Position numbers and translations under genes: made by a program. The notes under the pieces are model-generated. The model was not told where the DNA came from and made no database searches. It saw only the letters and a program-made list of their open reading frames with translations. Of a DNA stretch of 64,000 bases, positions 1 to 12,451 are shown in pieces (position 1 is the stretch's first letter; each line of letters opens with the position of its first letter). The DNA comes from Lentinula raphanica (taxonomy: Eukaryota; Basidiomycota; Agaricomycetes; Agaricales; Omphalotaceae): the NCBI GenBank assembly GCA_027919835.1, contig JANVFP010000028.1, positions 496,001 to 560,000 on the forward strand. The letters run 5' to 3'.

Positions 1-154
1 GAGTCTGTTGGCTGGCCTCAAATGGTGGGGTGAGAGCCTTGCACAGGAGAAGAGCCTTGAGCGAAGCGGCGGGGATCACGATTGGTTAGAACTCGTGGAA
101 GATATGTCCAAAATGCTTCTTGGTTTGATCACGTACAAACGGAAGAAGATGTAG
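1..154 (+). CDS. 3' end of a Trp-rich-domain gene, paralogue of the gene at 39359-41053 (cut by window edge)
   Basis: The reading frame starting at base 2 gives about 50 residues ending in TAG at 152-154. They match the last residues of the protein encoded at 39359-41053 almost position by position (shared pieces: GLxWWGESLAQ, DWLEL, KMLxGLI, YKxK). The nucleotide sequence also aligns closely, so this is a fairly young duplicate. Only the final exon is in the window. The family is uncharacterised; I recall similar C-terminal domains as multi-copy hypothetical proteins in agaric genomes. Function is unknown. Confidence 0.75.
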   Translation, partial: SLLAGLKWWGESLAQEKSLERSGGDHDWLELVEDMSKMLLGLITYKRKKM

Positions 155-433
155 CTTCTGTGGAAGGGAATCTGAAGACGATGGAGGGGTATCGCTGATG
201 CTGAACATGTACAGGACTAACATAAACAATGGCCATTGAATGGATTTCTATTATGAATGTTGATCGTTAACGTTGAGCTCATCGATGACATCCAGAAGTC
301 CGTATAAATTTTGCTGGTCGCCGGTCTGAACGAGCCTGAGAAAACTGCGCCGCCGGTGAGCGCTTGAGCACTAGTAGCGCGCGCGCTAAGGCTTGAAGCT
401 TAAGCTTGAACATTGAACATTGAAAATCGAACG
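155..433. other. Intergenic, 5' flank of the Tnp2 gene
   Basis: No coding region is supported here. The stretch holds a GC-repetitive patch (alternating GCGC near 377-388) and short AAGCTT-type repeats just before the transposase start. I looked for a CACTA-type terminal inverted repeat. A CACTA string occurs near 369, but I could not find its inverted partner beyond the 3' end of the transposase gene. Confidence 0.4.
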
Positions 434-3400
434 ATGTATTCCAAGGGAAAACGCAAAAGAACGCATTTGGAACTCCTTCAGCATGAGTATCAATCTTTAT
501 CCTCTGAAACATCTACTCAAGTGGTCGAGACCGAAACTTTTTCACGCAACGAGCTTAATCTATCTACGGTTTCCTCTCGCACTGCTATGTCCAGTTTACC
601 TTCTTCGCCCAAATCTCTTGACCCCAATGTAGACAGCATGCTTGTGGACAGAGATGATCTTCTTACTTCGGCTCCGATTTCAGAAGGAACAGATTGGTCT
701 CGGTTCACTCGTGAAGCCATTGATAATATGGTAGATATCGCCCACCCTATCGAGAAAATGAAACAACACTCATTTCGATCATTAGGTTGATCATGTATCG
801 TCTGCCTATGTCGATAAAGAGGGTCCTAGTAGAATCATTGTCCCTAAATTCATGAAACGCGAGGGCCTTCAAGCGTGTTTCAGAGCTAGCCAGCTGAAAA
901 AAGACCTCGAGGAGTGTATTCTGCTCCTCAAAAACATCTCACTCTCAGAAACTCGTCTTCAAATTCATTCGACGTTGTGTTTAGTCGAAGCAAGATTCTT
1001 GGCAGACAAAGAAGAGGCGCAACGTATTACTCGATCAGAGGCGAAAGAGATCTTAGAAGATGCTGCGGCAATGGTACGAGAACTCGAATCTTCTTTGAAG
1101 AATTGGCGTTCTCTCTATCCTGATAACTCTCCAATCCGGATTGATAACGGTAAGCGAGGATATTTTGATTGTAGAATGCGTGAATTGATGCTATATTTTT
1201 TCAGCATCGGCATTCATGGACCCAAGTAAAACTTACCTTGTACCGACTCTCATGGCTTATAGTCTCGTACTATCGCAACGGATTTTTGCTGGTGCAAGTG
1301 AGCTCAGCGCTAATGCTACGTTACAAGTTATGCGTCTGTATGGCTCGGCTGTGGCTGCTCTTGGTGGCCAGGCCACTCTTCTACAAGAGCGCGCCCTTGA
1401 AGCTATTCCCTCTCAGGTCGAAACGGTGGAAAATCGATTCAATCTTGGAATCGAGACCACTACCTATGCCGTCTGCCCAACTTGCAATTTTCTCTATGAA
1501 CCTCAATATTCTTCGAACCCCGAAATTGCGACTTATCCAGACACTTGCACGAACCGATCTCCGCCAGATTCTCTATGCAATACGCCGCTCTTGAACGAAC
1601 TGGGGAAACCACTAAAGGGGTACGAGTATTACCCATTTCCTCGGTGGTTTTCTCAGTTCGTCGCACAACCTGGCGTCCAACAATACGCCAAGAGATTTTG
1701 TGACGAAGTTTGCAATAGATCTGTGCCCCCAGTAGATAAGGTGTCCACCTGGGACGGTGACATCTATCAGATGTTGCTCGGTCCAGATGGAAAGCTGTTC
1801 GTAGATGGGGGCGAAGAAGGACGTTTCTTCTTTCTGCTCCATGTTGATTTCTTCAGCTCAGAAGGAACAACAGGAAGAGGAAAACACAGATCCACTGGAA
1901 TTGCTTCGCTGAAATGTCTCAATTTACCCTTCCATCTCCGTGACGATATAAGCAACGTATATATCCCTGGGTTTTGGCGGGGTCCCAAGGAGCCATCATC
2001 GCCCGATGCTCAACTAGCTCATTTGCTGGAACCGTTGATTTCAGATCTAGAGAAAGCCTACACGCGTGGCATTAGATGTCTTGGAAGCCCTTCATTCGAC
2101 ACTCCAAGTATCCCTGGAGAACCAACTACTTTTCGTTGCATGCTTGCGGGTTCTTGCTCGGACTTGAAGGCGGCACGACCTCACGCTGGACTGTTGGATG
2201 TAAATTCACACCATGACTGTTTCACCTGCAACAACTTCCACCAGGAAGGCATCTTACGAACGGACTTTGAGAATTGGATCTGCGTCGATGATGGCTTTTT
2301 ACGAGAAGGAATGCAGAAATGGAGAGCGGCTCAAACAACGAAAGACCGAGAAACCATTGAGCATTACTACGGCACGAGATGTACCGCGCTGGAGATTTTA
2401 CCTTACTTCAAATTCTCCATACAGATCATTGCGGACCCCATGCACGCCTTCTACCATCGCATCATCCATCTCTTCATTCGGAACGCACTAGGCTTAACCA
2501 CCCTTAGCCCTACTATTACACCACCTCATACTTCGGACGTTGCCTTTCATCATGAATTTGCACCTCCTCCACGTCCCAGTCCGAAGGAAATGACCCAGTC
2601 ACGTACTGCCCAGGAATTTCTCACTCACCTGGAGTGGGATGATTTGACAGTTGCGGAAAAGCAAGTGAGAATGTCGCGCATCTATGATTGGCTGATACCG
2701 ACCATGGAGAACGATATCAGGGCTTTGGGAGACGTTGTCAAAGGGCATCAACTTCTTTCTCAAAGTCGACCTTCAAGAAGTTCGGACAGCACGAAGCTAC
2801 TCAAGCAGCTGAATGATCTTCGCTGGCATTCACTGCTCTATATCTGCAATGACCTCTGGATCGGGCCCAGCCAACATAACAGCCAAGACACGAAGATATC
2901 CAGTAAATCAGTGACTAGGAAAGCAATGGCTGAATCACTTCTATCTTGGGTGAGTCTGTAGCTGTATCCTGCCCAAAAGTCTGATCTGAATGACTCTCAA
3001 GCGCATCAATGACATCCATGACACTGGGAGGTTCGTCTGGCCACACTTTTCTATGAAAGAGCGTTCCAATCCCATAGCTCCTTGGGCACCCCCTGCCTTG
3101 ATTTTTGGATCCAGCGGAGATGTTCAATACAGCCAACTTGCGGCTCAAGACCGTGAAGCTGCCATGAAGGAATTAGCTAGCGAGATGACTTATCAGTCTG
3201 CCATTCGTGTTGGCCATGTTCATCGTTTCCTACGCCAACCTCTTGGTGACCAGGAACAATTAGAGAAGAGCCTGGAAACCTCAACACTAGATGCCCTTAA
3301 ATATGTTTGCTTAGACATCAACCGGATTCCGCTCAAGCCAGCAACCGGAAGCACCACAAAGGCAATGCTAATCGAGCAACTCGTTCACTGGGTGCGTGCG

Positions 3401-4727
3401 CAAACTAAATCACTACCATCCGATCCTGACAGAAGTTTCTTTCACAGCGTCTTGACAAGCCTGTCGCACCTCTGACTTGGCCCGCGATCCGCAGCGGTGA
3501 TGTACTTGCCCAGGTTCATAGGTGCATCCGTGACGTGGTCGTTCCCTCTTGGATTTCTAAGCCTCCATTCGATTGTTGTCTGAAATCTGGAGGGACACTC
3601 AAGGCAGATAACTGGCGTTTGCTGAGCTCCCTTTACCTCCCGCTTGCACTCTTGAGTTTGTGGACGAAAGATTCACCTCTCCGAGCCGATGACTTCAATG
3701 AAATGGAAGACGTTCTCAACACGGCCATGCACTTGACATGTGCATCGATTCTGATGGCAAAACAGACAATGCCCCTGCAACGAAGAGAGTCATTCCTTCA
3801 GCATTACAAAGCTCATATTGAAGGTTTGAAGAGGGTCTTCCCAGGTTTTGGGGTGCCATCACACCATGTTGGATTTCACGTTTACGATTTCATGCGCCTC
3901 TTCAGTGCTGTGCGAAATTTCTGGTGCTTTTCTGGAGAGCGTCTCATTGGAAGTTTCCAGAAAACCTCGACAAACCATAAGCCAGGTGGGTGCTCAGTCC
4001 ATTTACGCAGTTTTTGCTGACTCCAGAATCAGGTCAATTCGAAATCACTCTTCTTCATTCTTACGGGAAGGGAGTCGGAGCTCATCGGTGGCTCTTGCGC
4101 TCGGATTGTTCGCCGTTGTTGACGCAATGCCACGATATATTGAACAAGGCTTATCACTTCTCCATTCGGAATAGATACGGCTCACCGAAGCTCACACCAG
4201 CTTCAAGAACTCAAAAATTACCTCGCGACCTTGCTCAGAAGCTCAACAAAGATGACCATCGGCATGTCAAATGCTACACACGCTTAGAGACTGAGTCACA
4301 ATCTTTCACGGTTATGGGAGTACCCGGGCCAGGTAATAGTTATGTTTGTTTTTGCTTGAACAGAGAAACGGAATGGAAAGTTGGACAAATCAAATACATT
4401 TTCCAACGAGAAGATGGCCCGATCCAGTGTGCAATCCGGCAGAATCTAGAATATCGCCCAGAAGGAAAATTTTGGCAAGACCCGTTCAAGAGTTGGTGGT
4501 CTGGCGGGTTTGAAGCAAAAATGATCGCAAAGTCCTTTTCAGGAGATCTCACAATCGTGGACTGGTCATGCGTGCTTGGACATGCAGCACGATGGGACCT
4601 TACAGGGGGGATATCGATTGCGGTGAACTTATCACAAGTAGGTATATCCAAGTTGATACCTTTCATGATATTGACAAAATTCTTTACCTCAAGGAATGAA
4701 TTTTGGATCACGTCACATCATACATGA
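434..4727 (+). CDS. Tnp2-family (CACTA) DDE transposase, full length
   Basis: Six exons (434-730, 786-1149, 1205-2949, 3002-3391, 3448-3985, 4033-4727) join without a stop into 1343 codons, including the stop codon. All five introns are 47-55 bp or so with GT-AG ends. The protein has hallmarks of plant and fungal CACTA transposases (Pfam Tnp2-like): a CPTC zinc-knuckle-like motif, the block YIPGFWRGPKEP, a CFTC pair, and DPMHAFYH, whose Asp is a predicted catalytic acid. It should cut and paste the element in the nucleus. The last intron is uncertain: the 3' end may read through to 4727 or splice just before it. The intact frame suggests recent activity or domestication. No second element gene or terminal repeat was found. 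The family call is strong; exon ends are inferred. Confidence 0.85.
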
Positions 4728-6510
4728 TGGAATGGATGATGGTTGCAGTATAAGATATATGGATACTACATACATGTATTTGAGGCTACTACTATGAGCT
4801 TGTTTGTGGAATACTTATAGTGCTCCAATAACGCAACGACTTCAAGAAATTGTGTTTCCGATGAATGAAATCCTGAATGTCTCCTGTGAAGCGCATATAT
4901 CGCTCGTACTGCGAATTCATCAGGGACGCTCTTATTCGAGACGTGCCCGACCTGGTAGGAAGTGACAAGAATGTATGAACTGATGAATCTCGTCTGTCGT
5001 CTGAGGTTCTTTGCAATATAATAGACATGAGACATTAGTAAGAGCCTAGGGGCACAAGATCTTCTCGTTCCAGCCAACAATGACCAAAATAACCTGTCCA
5101 ACTCTTTATCTATGTAGAGAGCACCTACGTATACGTCAATCGAGCAATGAGTATAGTATACCACGAGTACATCGAATCATTACAGACCTGTCACTCCCAT
5201 CTCCCTTCTATCCTCCTCGGCACTGTCAACTCCTTCCGCATTCTCCTCCTCCTCAGTACACGTCAGTGTGTCTCCCATCTACTCAGGGGAGGGATCATAC
5301 CTTTCCTAGACTGGGCAGGGGTACAAAATACTAGGTGACTGGATTGTTGAACGCCCATGGAGCTTGAACCCAGTTTCAAACAAGTTCTTTCATACTGAAC
5401 GCAGAATAGGGGTTCAAAGGGTCACACCATAGCAGACGACAGTATAGGGATTTTTGACCCCAATCTGTGCCAGCTGGAGCAGTAGCAGGGTGGTGCTGGC
5501 CATATGGACAAGCCGAACGGTAGATCGGGGTTTGACTGTTTATATGTGGCCAATCCGATTGCTCGAACGTGGAGTTAGCCTGGAGGTTTAATGGTCCTTC
5601 CCCCCTAAGGTTTCTTTGTATCAAAGTATCAATCTTGTTGGGATCATCGGGAAGGCAATGGTAAGAGACAATGATAGGACGATAAAGTATATGTGAGCAA
5701 CTTGAAGAGAAATGCAGAAAGACTCGAGAAAGAGATACAATGATAGAACCCAGAATTGCAAGTTGAAAGACCAAATGAGAGTCGATAAAGATATGAAAGC
5801 AAAGACAAGAGCAGATCTAGAAAATCGATAGCAGGGACCGACTCGTGGATGTCGCCGTTAGCAGGAGACATAGTCCCTATCATTGTGGTCAGGTCTAGCC
5901 GTAGCGCCACCGGATAAGTGGAGACAGCGGCATGTATTCCCTGCGTGGATACCTAGCACTTACACGAGCACCCTGAGGTTAAGTAGGATAGGTCTACTCC
6001 AGGACGAGATAATTCTCGGCCGTGCTTACTAGTTTTCTGCTTTCGTCGCTCGAATTTGTAGGATATCGAAGCTTGTATCTGAAGTCCAGAGGAGAATAAT
6101 ATTTGGAGACACTAACTTGCCCATGCAGGCAGATAAATAAGTTTCACTCAGGCATTGAAACCCTGAGGGAAGTACATACCAAGTTCCAACTTTGGACGAG
6201 AGAGCTCAACTCGAAAGATAACAGCATCGATTGAATTCGGTATGAGGCTTCTTGAGGGATTCGAGATCGAAAGCACTGTCTAGTGACACGCTCTCAATAA
6301 GTTGTCTCTACATTGGAAGTCGCGAACGACGAATCTTGTCAAATTTGGCGTTTCCTTCTTTCCTTCCGCTAGCTGCAAGGCTGTCCAGACAGTCTGCTTA
6401 ACGTTCGTCCCTATCTGCCAGGTCACTATTCCAGGTATTACTTCCTGCTAAAATTGCTGAATCTCGTGCAGACTACTAGGAATTTCACCTCTTCATTATC
6501 AGTGACTCGG
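4728..6510. other. Gene-poor stretch downstream of the Tnp2 gene
   Basis: I see no supportable gene. Open frames on both strands are short, overlap each other and show no recognisable motif. The longest (minus strand, 4766-5164, 132 codons) has no family signature. The 3' part of the transposon may lie here. A dispersed repeat at about 5750-5825 is listed separately. Confidence 0.4.
5751..5824. repeat. Dispersed repeat, copy 1 (other copy near 52652-52720)
   Basis: A run of about 27 bases beginning CAGAATTGCAAGTTGAAAGA is identical to one near 52652. Looser similarity follows (GTCxATAAAG, ATGA, AAAGCA, AGACA, AGCAGAT against ACAGAT). The two copies are about 47 kb apart and in the same orientation. 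It may be the end of a degraded retroelement or a short non-coding mobile element. Confidence 0.5.
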
Positions 6511-6771
6511 ATGCTTCCAATCTTCTACACACCGACGACGAATAAGTACGATCTTGTGATCATCGGAGGAGGAAGTGGAGGAGGAAGTGGAGGCATCGGT
6601 TGTTGAACTGTTCGGTGAGGATCATTCACTCACGTTTCTATCGTCGCTTCGTGCTTAGGACGTCGCACCGTACAGTGCAGAGCGACTTCGTATGGCAAAA
6701 AGGTTGCAGTGGTCGAAAAGACTCATCATCTCGGAGGAACCTGTGTCAGTGCCGGATGTGTGCCCAAGAAG
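6511..6771 (+). pseudogene. Glutathione reductase-like 5' fragment (FAD-binding and redox disulfide region)
   Basis: Two exons (6511-6598, 6659-6771) read KYDLVIIGGGSGG, then YGKKVAVVEKTHHLGG followed by TCVSAGCVPKK. This is the N-terminal Rossmann FAD-binding loop and the redox-active Cys pair (CxxxxC) of glutathione reductase, which reduces GSSG with NADPH. After the donor at 6772 the expected continuation (KxMW and onward) is absent and stops follow, so only about 67 codons survive. The glycine loop carries a 12-bp direct duplication that adds a second GGGS. The intron begins GTTGTT, a weak donor. A truncated relic is the best reading; a functional short protein is unlikely. Confidence 0.65.
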
Positions 6772-7137
6772 GTGCGGGTTGCTCTCTCTGCGATGTTCAC
6801 GTTTACCCGATCATCCCCAGTGTGACTGTACTCACAGTAGATATAGATTAGAGCGTGAATTCACTGCCGTTGGCGAGATAGAACATTTCCTCGTCGAGGT
6901 TGGTAAAGAAGGCGGCAGAGCTTTGATCAACAGGGGTAAGACACCAAGAATCCCAATTGAACATTTCCAAACTTGAGAAAGGAATTGAGAGCGCCAAGAC
7001 GCATGACACCCAGCCAGCCACATAGATTGTAGGTCGAGAACTCAACCGACGAGTTCGAAAGGTCAACGAGCAGAAGATGTTGATGAAGGATTACTAGAAG
7101 TAGCATTATCATGACTCATCATGCATCATGAGCTATC
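6772..7137. other. Unassigned sequence between two relics
   Basis: Short overlapping frames exist on both strands (for example minus 6848-7066), but none has a recognisable motif or continues either neighbouring gene. Near 7110-7140 there is a cluster of ATCATGA/TCATGAT half-palindromes. Confidence 0.35.
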
Positions 7138-8131
7138 ATGAGCACGAGTGACAGTCACAACAGTGACAGGTCTTCAACAGACTTCAACCTTCTTCAACGT
7201 CTCTCCGACACTATCCTCGTCTCCCCCACTCGAGCTCCTGAGTCCCTGAATTTGATGAAAGCTCTCGTGTCAATCGCGGAACTCAAAGCGATATGACTGG
7301 AGGTCTTCTATGTCTAGGTGAGATTGATTGGAACGACAACGAGTAAGTCCTTCCTCATTCTGTTGCTTATTGGTGAATTGACTATTCCACCCACCCAGTG
7401 TGTGCGCAGCAGTCCAAAGGTTGGATCCGGAATACGATGTTGCTACCTCTGCGCGATCTCTCTGCTTCTATAAGGATGAAAAATTCAATCCTGATTCACC
7501 CGACGAAGGCTACCTTCAAAGCTATCTCTCGTTACAAGTACGTTGCCGGTCATTCCAATGTCATTTCCTATGTAATTGTTTTCTAGGTCTATCGAACTAT
7601 CTATACGTCGCTTTCGTCTGCAAAAGACCAGCTCGAGGACGTCGAGAACTTGCCACCTGCAAAGAAGAATAAAGCCGCCAATAGCCATCGTGATCACGTC
7701 GTCAATATCATGCATATGCTGCTGTACAGTTGAGTCATTCAACCTTCGAATCCTCTTCTTGTATACTCATTCTCGTCGCGCTGAAGCTTCATCTTGTCCT
7801 TAGCGATGCTTCACATTGGATGGAATGCTACGATGGCTACAACTATCGAAATCTCTGGAACTTCATCTTTGATCTTGAAATTCATCATTGTCCTTTTTAC
7901 AAGACTCGGCTGATGCGAGGCAGCGAAGCAAGCTGAAATGTTGTTGAAGTGGTGAGCCGAGCGCGTACACAATCCACTCAACAACTTTTCATTCATCTGT
8001 GTAGCCATATTTTCCTTGGAACAAGCTCTGCTGCCATGGAACGAAGATGGTATCTCGCCGAAAAGCAGTTGCCAAGAACGTTGAAATTCCCTCTTTTCCC
8101 GCACTTTCATCGTCATGACTGTCATCCTCTG
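7138..8131 (+). pseudogene. DUF6698-like gene, degraded
   Basis: Pieces in order: an ATG frame from 7138; a block around 7400-7540 reading RLDPEYDVATSARSL and FNPDSPDEGYLQSYL; after an intron, VYRTIYTSLSSAKDQ with a Lys-rich PPAKKNKAA tail (7588-7730); then LSDASHWMECYDGYNYRN followed by LWNFIFD (about 7800-7880); and a possible NKLCCHGTKMVSRRKAVAK tail. Block order and motifs (the PSSA-type segment, Lys-rich linker, xFALSDAS-like block, FxxD segment) resemble agaric proteins I know as DUF6698 or close relatives. Function is unknown. Stops between blocks at about 7732 and after 7880 need frameshifts or odd introns, so I call it broken. The family name is tentative. Confidence 0.45.
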
Positions 8132-8637
8132 TTGTTTGGTATCCGTTAGCCATATGTGATGTAGCTCTTGTGACCCGTACATGTAATGATATTGTGGTTA
8201 TATTGCTCTCTGCCGCGCTCATATGAGATTACAAGATTGAACGTTAACATCACTGCCTGCGACTGAACCACACCCTATTGATAACCTCCTTCCGTTCATG
8301 CATGGTACTGAGAATATCGCTACTGTACTACAGCAACATATAGGTTGCATAGGACTTTTGGCTAGTAGTAGGGCACTCAGTGCGATGTTGTTTTCGAAGA
8401 AGAGAACGGCGACCATCTCGGCAGAGAAGTTACGCTTGATCTTGACCGGGCCAGCATCACCGTTGGACCTCGTTGGACGCGTCAGACAGCATCAGGCGCG
8501 TCGCGTAAGTTATGGATAGCAATCTCCACGTGTAGTAGGCCAGGTGCAACTGTTTTTTCTTTGTTCTGATATATGTTCCATTCAACTTCGAGCGTCCTCC
8601 CACCAGTACTTACTCTCACTCTCTGAACTAGACTACT
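8132..8637. promoter_or_regulatory. Intergenic region upstream of the first WD40 gene
   Basis: No gene is supported. The 3' part must hold the promoter of the gene starting at 8638. It is pyrimidine-rich with CTCACTCTCT close to the ATG, as is common near fungal start sites. No TATA element is convincing. Confidence 0.35.
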
Positions 8638-10145
8638 ATGTCGCACCTCGAAGCTATCACTATGACGGACCTCCCTTACAAGTACTACACTACCTTCGAA
8701 AGCGTTCAGGGCGCTGTCACTTCCCTTTCTATATCTGCCGATGGAAAATATTTAGCCGCAACAGGTGAGTGGCAATGTCATACATGGTCTACAAAGTTTG
8801 AGACCTCAGTTCAATAGGCGTTTTTGGCGCTGCTGTATGGGACCTTAACTCTCTGACATTGCCTGGAGTACGTGCAAGGGATGAGGAGAAACGTCTATTT
8901 TCGACCTCGGCCTGGCTTTGTTTTGACGATGGAAGTGGTGATACCTTCCGCTATGTTCTCATTCTTGGCTGTTTGAACGGAGACGTAACTGCACTGGACT
9001 TGAATGAGGAAGAAATGGTAGGTACATGAAAAGAGTCGAGGTCCATTTTCGACTCATGATCATATACCAAACAGGAGCTTCAAGCTAACCGTCTTCCTAT
9101 TGCCCCAAGTACTGCGCAACAAGTTGTCTCGCTCGACGTTCAACAACCCGAAGTCGGCAACAGAAGCCATGCGAGGGTTGTAGCGAGTTTCGCTGACTCT
9201 ATCATCAAATGTTGGACACTGTGCTTCGACGGCGACTTTGAGCTCGTGTTCTCTATGACTCTTGAACCCAGCTTCTTTCCGAAGACTGTTTGTTTTGACA
9301 AGGAAAACCAACGTGTATTGGTCTTCTCGAAAAGAGGTGGAGTTTGGTTCGTGATTTTGCCATTGTTTGTATGATCTTCATTCATAACATGTCACCTCAG
9401 TGTACTGTTAGACTGTAGCACTGGAGAAGTCATTTCACGCATTGAGAACGGTTGCCAGCTTATGTGCGTTAGTATGAACGTCGATTTCTTGCGTTACTCA
9501 TCTAAGACTCCAGGGCTTGGGTATCAGTGGACCAAGATACCAGTCGCTTTGTTGCCAGCACTGGTTATGGTTTTCAACTTTTCGATTCAAACAGCCTTAA
9601 TTATATCCGTAGTTTCGTCCAGGATGGCATGGACCCAGAAAAAGCCTTTCCTTGTCAAGTCGCTTTCGTTGAAAACGGGTCTAAGATCGTGGGAGGCACT
9701 GATCAAGGCGAAGCCCTGCTGTTCGATAGCCACAGTGGGCTTTTGGAACAAAGGATGGAATTCCCAACCAAAAAACCAGTCCCAGCCATCACGGTAAGTC
9801 CTTTGCCCCGCTGTGCTATACGTATCTCAACATCGTATCTATTGACAGACTTGCACCTTGAAAGACAGATACTACATCGCTGTCGCTGTCGCTGGCACTT
9901 CCTCTGGCACTTCCTCTGGCAAGACTTCGGCCATTGCAGTTATGTGCAAATTGCGAACTCAAACCCCGGTTTACCAGTCCCGGGTTCCCCTGAAGAAGAA
10001 AGCAGACCCGGTCATCTTTGCTGTACATAAATCAACCGTTATCTTCCTGATGTATGTTCTTTCCGGTATCATTGTATTGGTCGTTGCTCTCCTTTGGAGG
10101 CCAGCAATTGCAAGTACGTATCTCTTGGAACATTGTTCTATCTGA
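8638..10145 (+). CDS. WD40-repeat protein with C-terminal membrane anchor, copy 1
   Basis: Six exons (8638-8764, 8818-9017, 9075-9346, 9401-9463, 9514-9793, 9849-10145) join in frame into 412 residues. WD40-like blades are visible: AVTSLSISADGKYLAATG, VWDLNSL, a central VASFADSIIKCWTL segment, and GSKIVGGTDQGEALLFD. Near the C-terminus a segment of about 20 hydrophobic residues (VIFLMYVLSGIIVLVVALL) should span a membrane, leaving the propeller outside it. I recall a large agaric family with this layout, often named WD40 or YVTN-repeat proteins; no function is established. A 12-bp repeat encodes a doubled GTSS. A paralogue lies at 24374-26008 on the other strand. The frame is intact and likely functional. 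The last intron-exon junction could differ. Confidence 0.8.
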
Positions 10146-12424
10146 AATCTCAGAGCGCTTCTAGATTTAATCATCTTTCGCCCATTCTTCAAAGTATAAC
10201 ATCAAGAATTTCTTCACCAAATTTACCTGTTCCTAGTAGGGGTCTTTGCTTTCTTGTAGTCTTCCCGTCAGACTACTGATCATTTTTAGATTTCAACATC
10301 GTTGGCGCGTATCTATGGGAGATGTTGCATACACTTCACTGGTATGTGAATGCGAGAGAGTAAGGAAACACTACTAGTCGATCGACGTGTAATCTGTCCA
10401 TAGAAGTAGCAATGTGAAACTCCACTCGTTCGTCCTTAGCTTTCCTCAAGCGCTGTCATCGAAACATATGTTCACGAGGTCGTCAGAGCGACACCTCGCC
10501 GAACCCCTTTAAGAGAATGAAATGGGTCTCAAACTCCAGCTGCCGAGGCCAACTCTCGTTTCATCACAGGTTCAGATGCCGTGGGATCAACCAAGTTCTA
10601 CTCTAATAAGTATTGTTTCTGGTACATCCTCGGAGAACATGCAGCAGAATCGTTATACAGAACAAGAAGGACTGTATATGAATGCAACTTGGGTGCAAAT
10701 GGGATGGGAAGAAACGGTGGATCACTGAAGAACACTGCATATACATTACATGTTGCTCGAGGGCATGTAGTATCCTCCCGATTTCGCCCCAGGACTGTCT
10801 TTTGATAAAGTTCGAAGCGAGAATTCAAAGGGTATTTCTGATTTGAAACGGAGCACGAGTATGAAAGATGAGCAGGATGTGGATCCTGGCCCGTCGATTA
10901 TAGTCGAATGGTCGGCTGGAAATAGGAATTGGTCGAACAGGTTCGTCCATCGCGATGAGTAGTCTCCTGAGACATGTAGGATTCTGCCTGCCTTTCCGAA
11001 ACATCTGAATCTCACTATCCCTCCTCAGCAATCCGCTCATTCATCTCATTTGCCTGCAGGCCCAGCTGAACCTACAACCCCTTTGGAGCCTCCACCTCTA
11101 TCATTCGCAACTCCGCTTTGACCACTACCGGCCACGCTCAGGAGATCGACTCATTCAGAAACAGAGGGCGGGAATGGTGTAAAGGCCAGAGCAGGCTGCA
11201 CTGGTGTATAAGATGATGGTCGGAGCGTTGAAGCGATGAATGGAAAGCCTGGTAATCCTGGCGGAACGCAGAGACATCAGAGACCAGGTAAAGTGCAGCA
11301 AGTCAGAATAGCCAACGTTGTTCACATATCATTTGCTACATTGTAACAGCGAGATGAATCAATGGATAGTAGTGGATACAAATGACTGAAATATTACTAC
11401 CGTCGTGGTAAGGAAACTAGTAACCCAGAACGACTGTCGTAAACACATTCGAAATTGTTGGATACGATCCAACGAATCTAGGTGATTTACCTTTCTCTCA
11501 TATACTCCGATAACATCCATCCAATCCAAATTTCAACTGGTCCTACTCAATTCGAAACCTCGTTTGAGAGCAACACTGCGAGGTCACCACGAACCTCGTA
11601 AAACCTGATAGACAATAAAAGGAAAGAGCCGCAGGTGACATCCCTAATGTTGACAAAGTCCACAGCTGACAAAGTCCACAGCTGACGTTTTCATAGCGAG
11701 AAGAGATTCCGAGAGCGAGCTGGGGAATCCTCGGACGACTCAGAGATGTTAGCCGCTGACGAGGGTGTCATGGTCCTTGTGTTGAAGAGCCGTTGAATGG
11801 ACGGAGTATGTGTAGGACGAGGTAGGACGTCGGGGGATGATCGAGATCATGAAGGGTTGGAGGGAGGTTAGCTGGCTAGCTAGCGATACTAGCGCTAATG
11901 CGGCTTTAATTCTCTGCCTGAGGGCGAACATCAGAACGACTTCAGCAGACGTATGTAGCCCAGCGACTTAAGTACTTACCACTCAGAAGCTCTCTCGATT
12001 CTGGAGTCGTACTTGGCAACACAAACAACTCTCGTCTCCTCGATTTCCGTCACACTGGCAGCCGCACGAACACCCAGGTCCCTATCTTCGCCAAAGACGT
12101 ATCTCGAGCCCTGAGTCCCAAATCCTGAATGGAAAATACGACGATGGCTGTGAGCCGGCTTGCGCTAGTGTTATAGTGCGGTTTGCTTGTGCTGGTGCTT
12201 GCTTGAGACGGATATGAAAACGGATCCCGTTCCTGCCCGGAATCGGATTGGGTGGGTATTTAGTTGTGTTGCGGTTGTGCTGTGCTGTGTTCGAAAGGGT
12301 GATAAGATGAGATGCGTGAGGCTGTTGAGGAATGGAGGAGGGAAGCGAGCGGCATACCACAGAAGTCAAATAGGATATCCCAGTCTGGACATAGGTACGT
12401 GCGTTATAGCACGTACATGCTATT
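10146..12424. other. Gene-poor region
   Basis: I see no supportable gene in over 2 kb. Small frames exist on both strands (for example plus 10522-10728, minus 10598-10828, minus 12082-12369), but they conflict with one another and lack motifs. A 16-bp direct tandem repeat (GACAAAGTCCACAGCT, twice) sits near 11650-11682. Confidence 0.4.
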
Positions 12425-12451
12425 CAATCGAGATATAGCTTATATGGCTTC

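Noticed and set aside
731..785. Apparent frameshift in the Tnp2 gene (stop at about 790)
   Set aside because: A 55-bp GT-AG intron removes the stop and joins the two frames exactly, so the gene is intact here.
365..5300. CACTA-type terminal inverted repeats of the Tnp2 element
   Set aside because: A CACTA string occurs upstream, but no matching inverted end was found downstream by eye.
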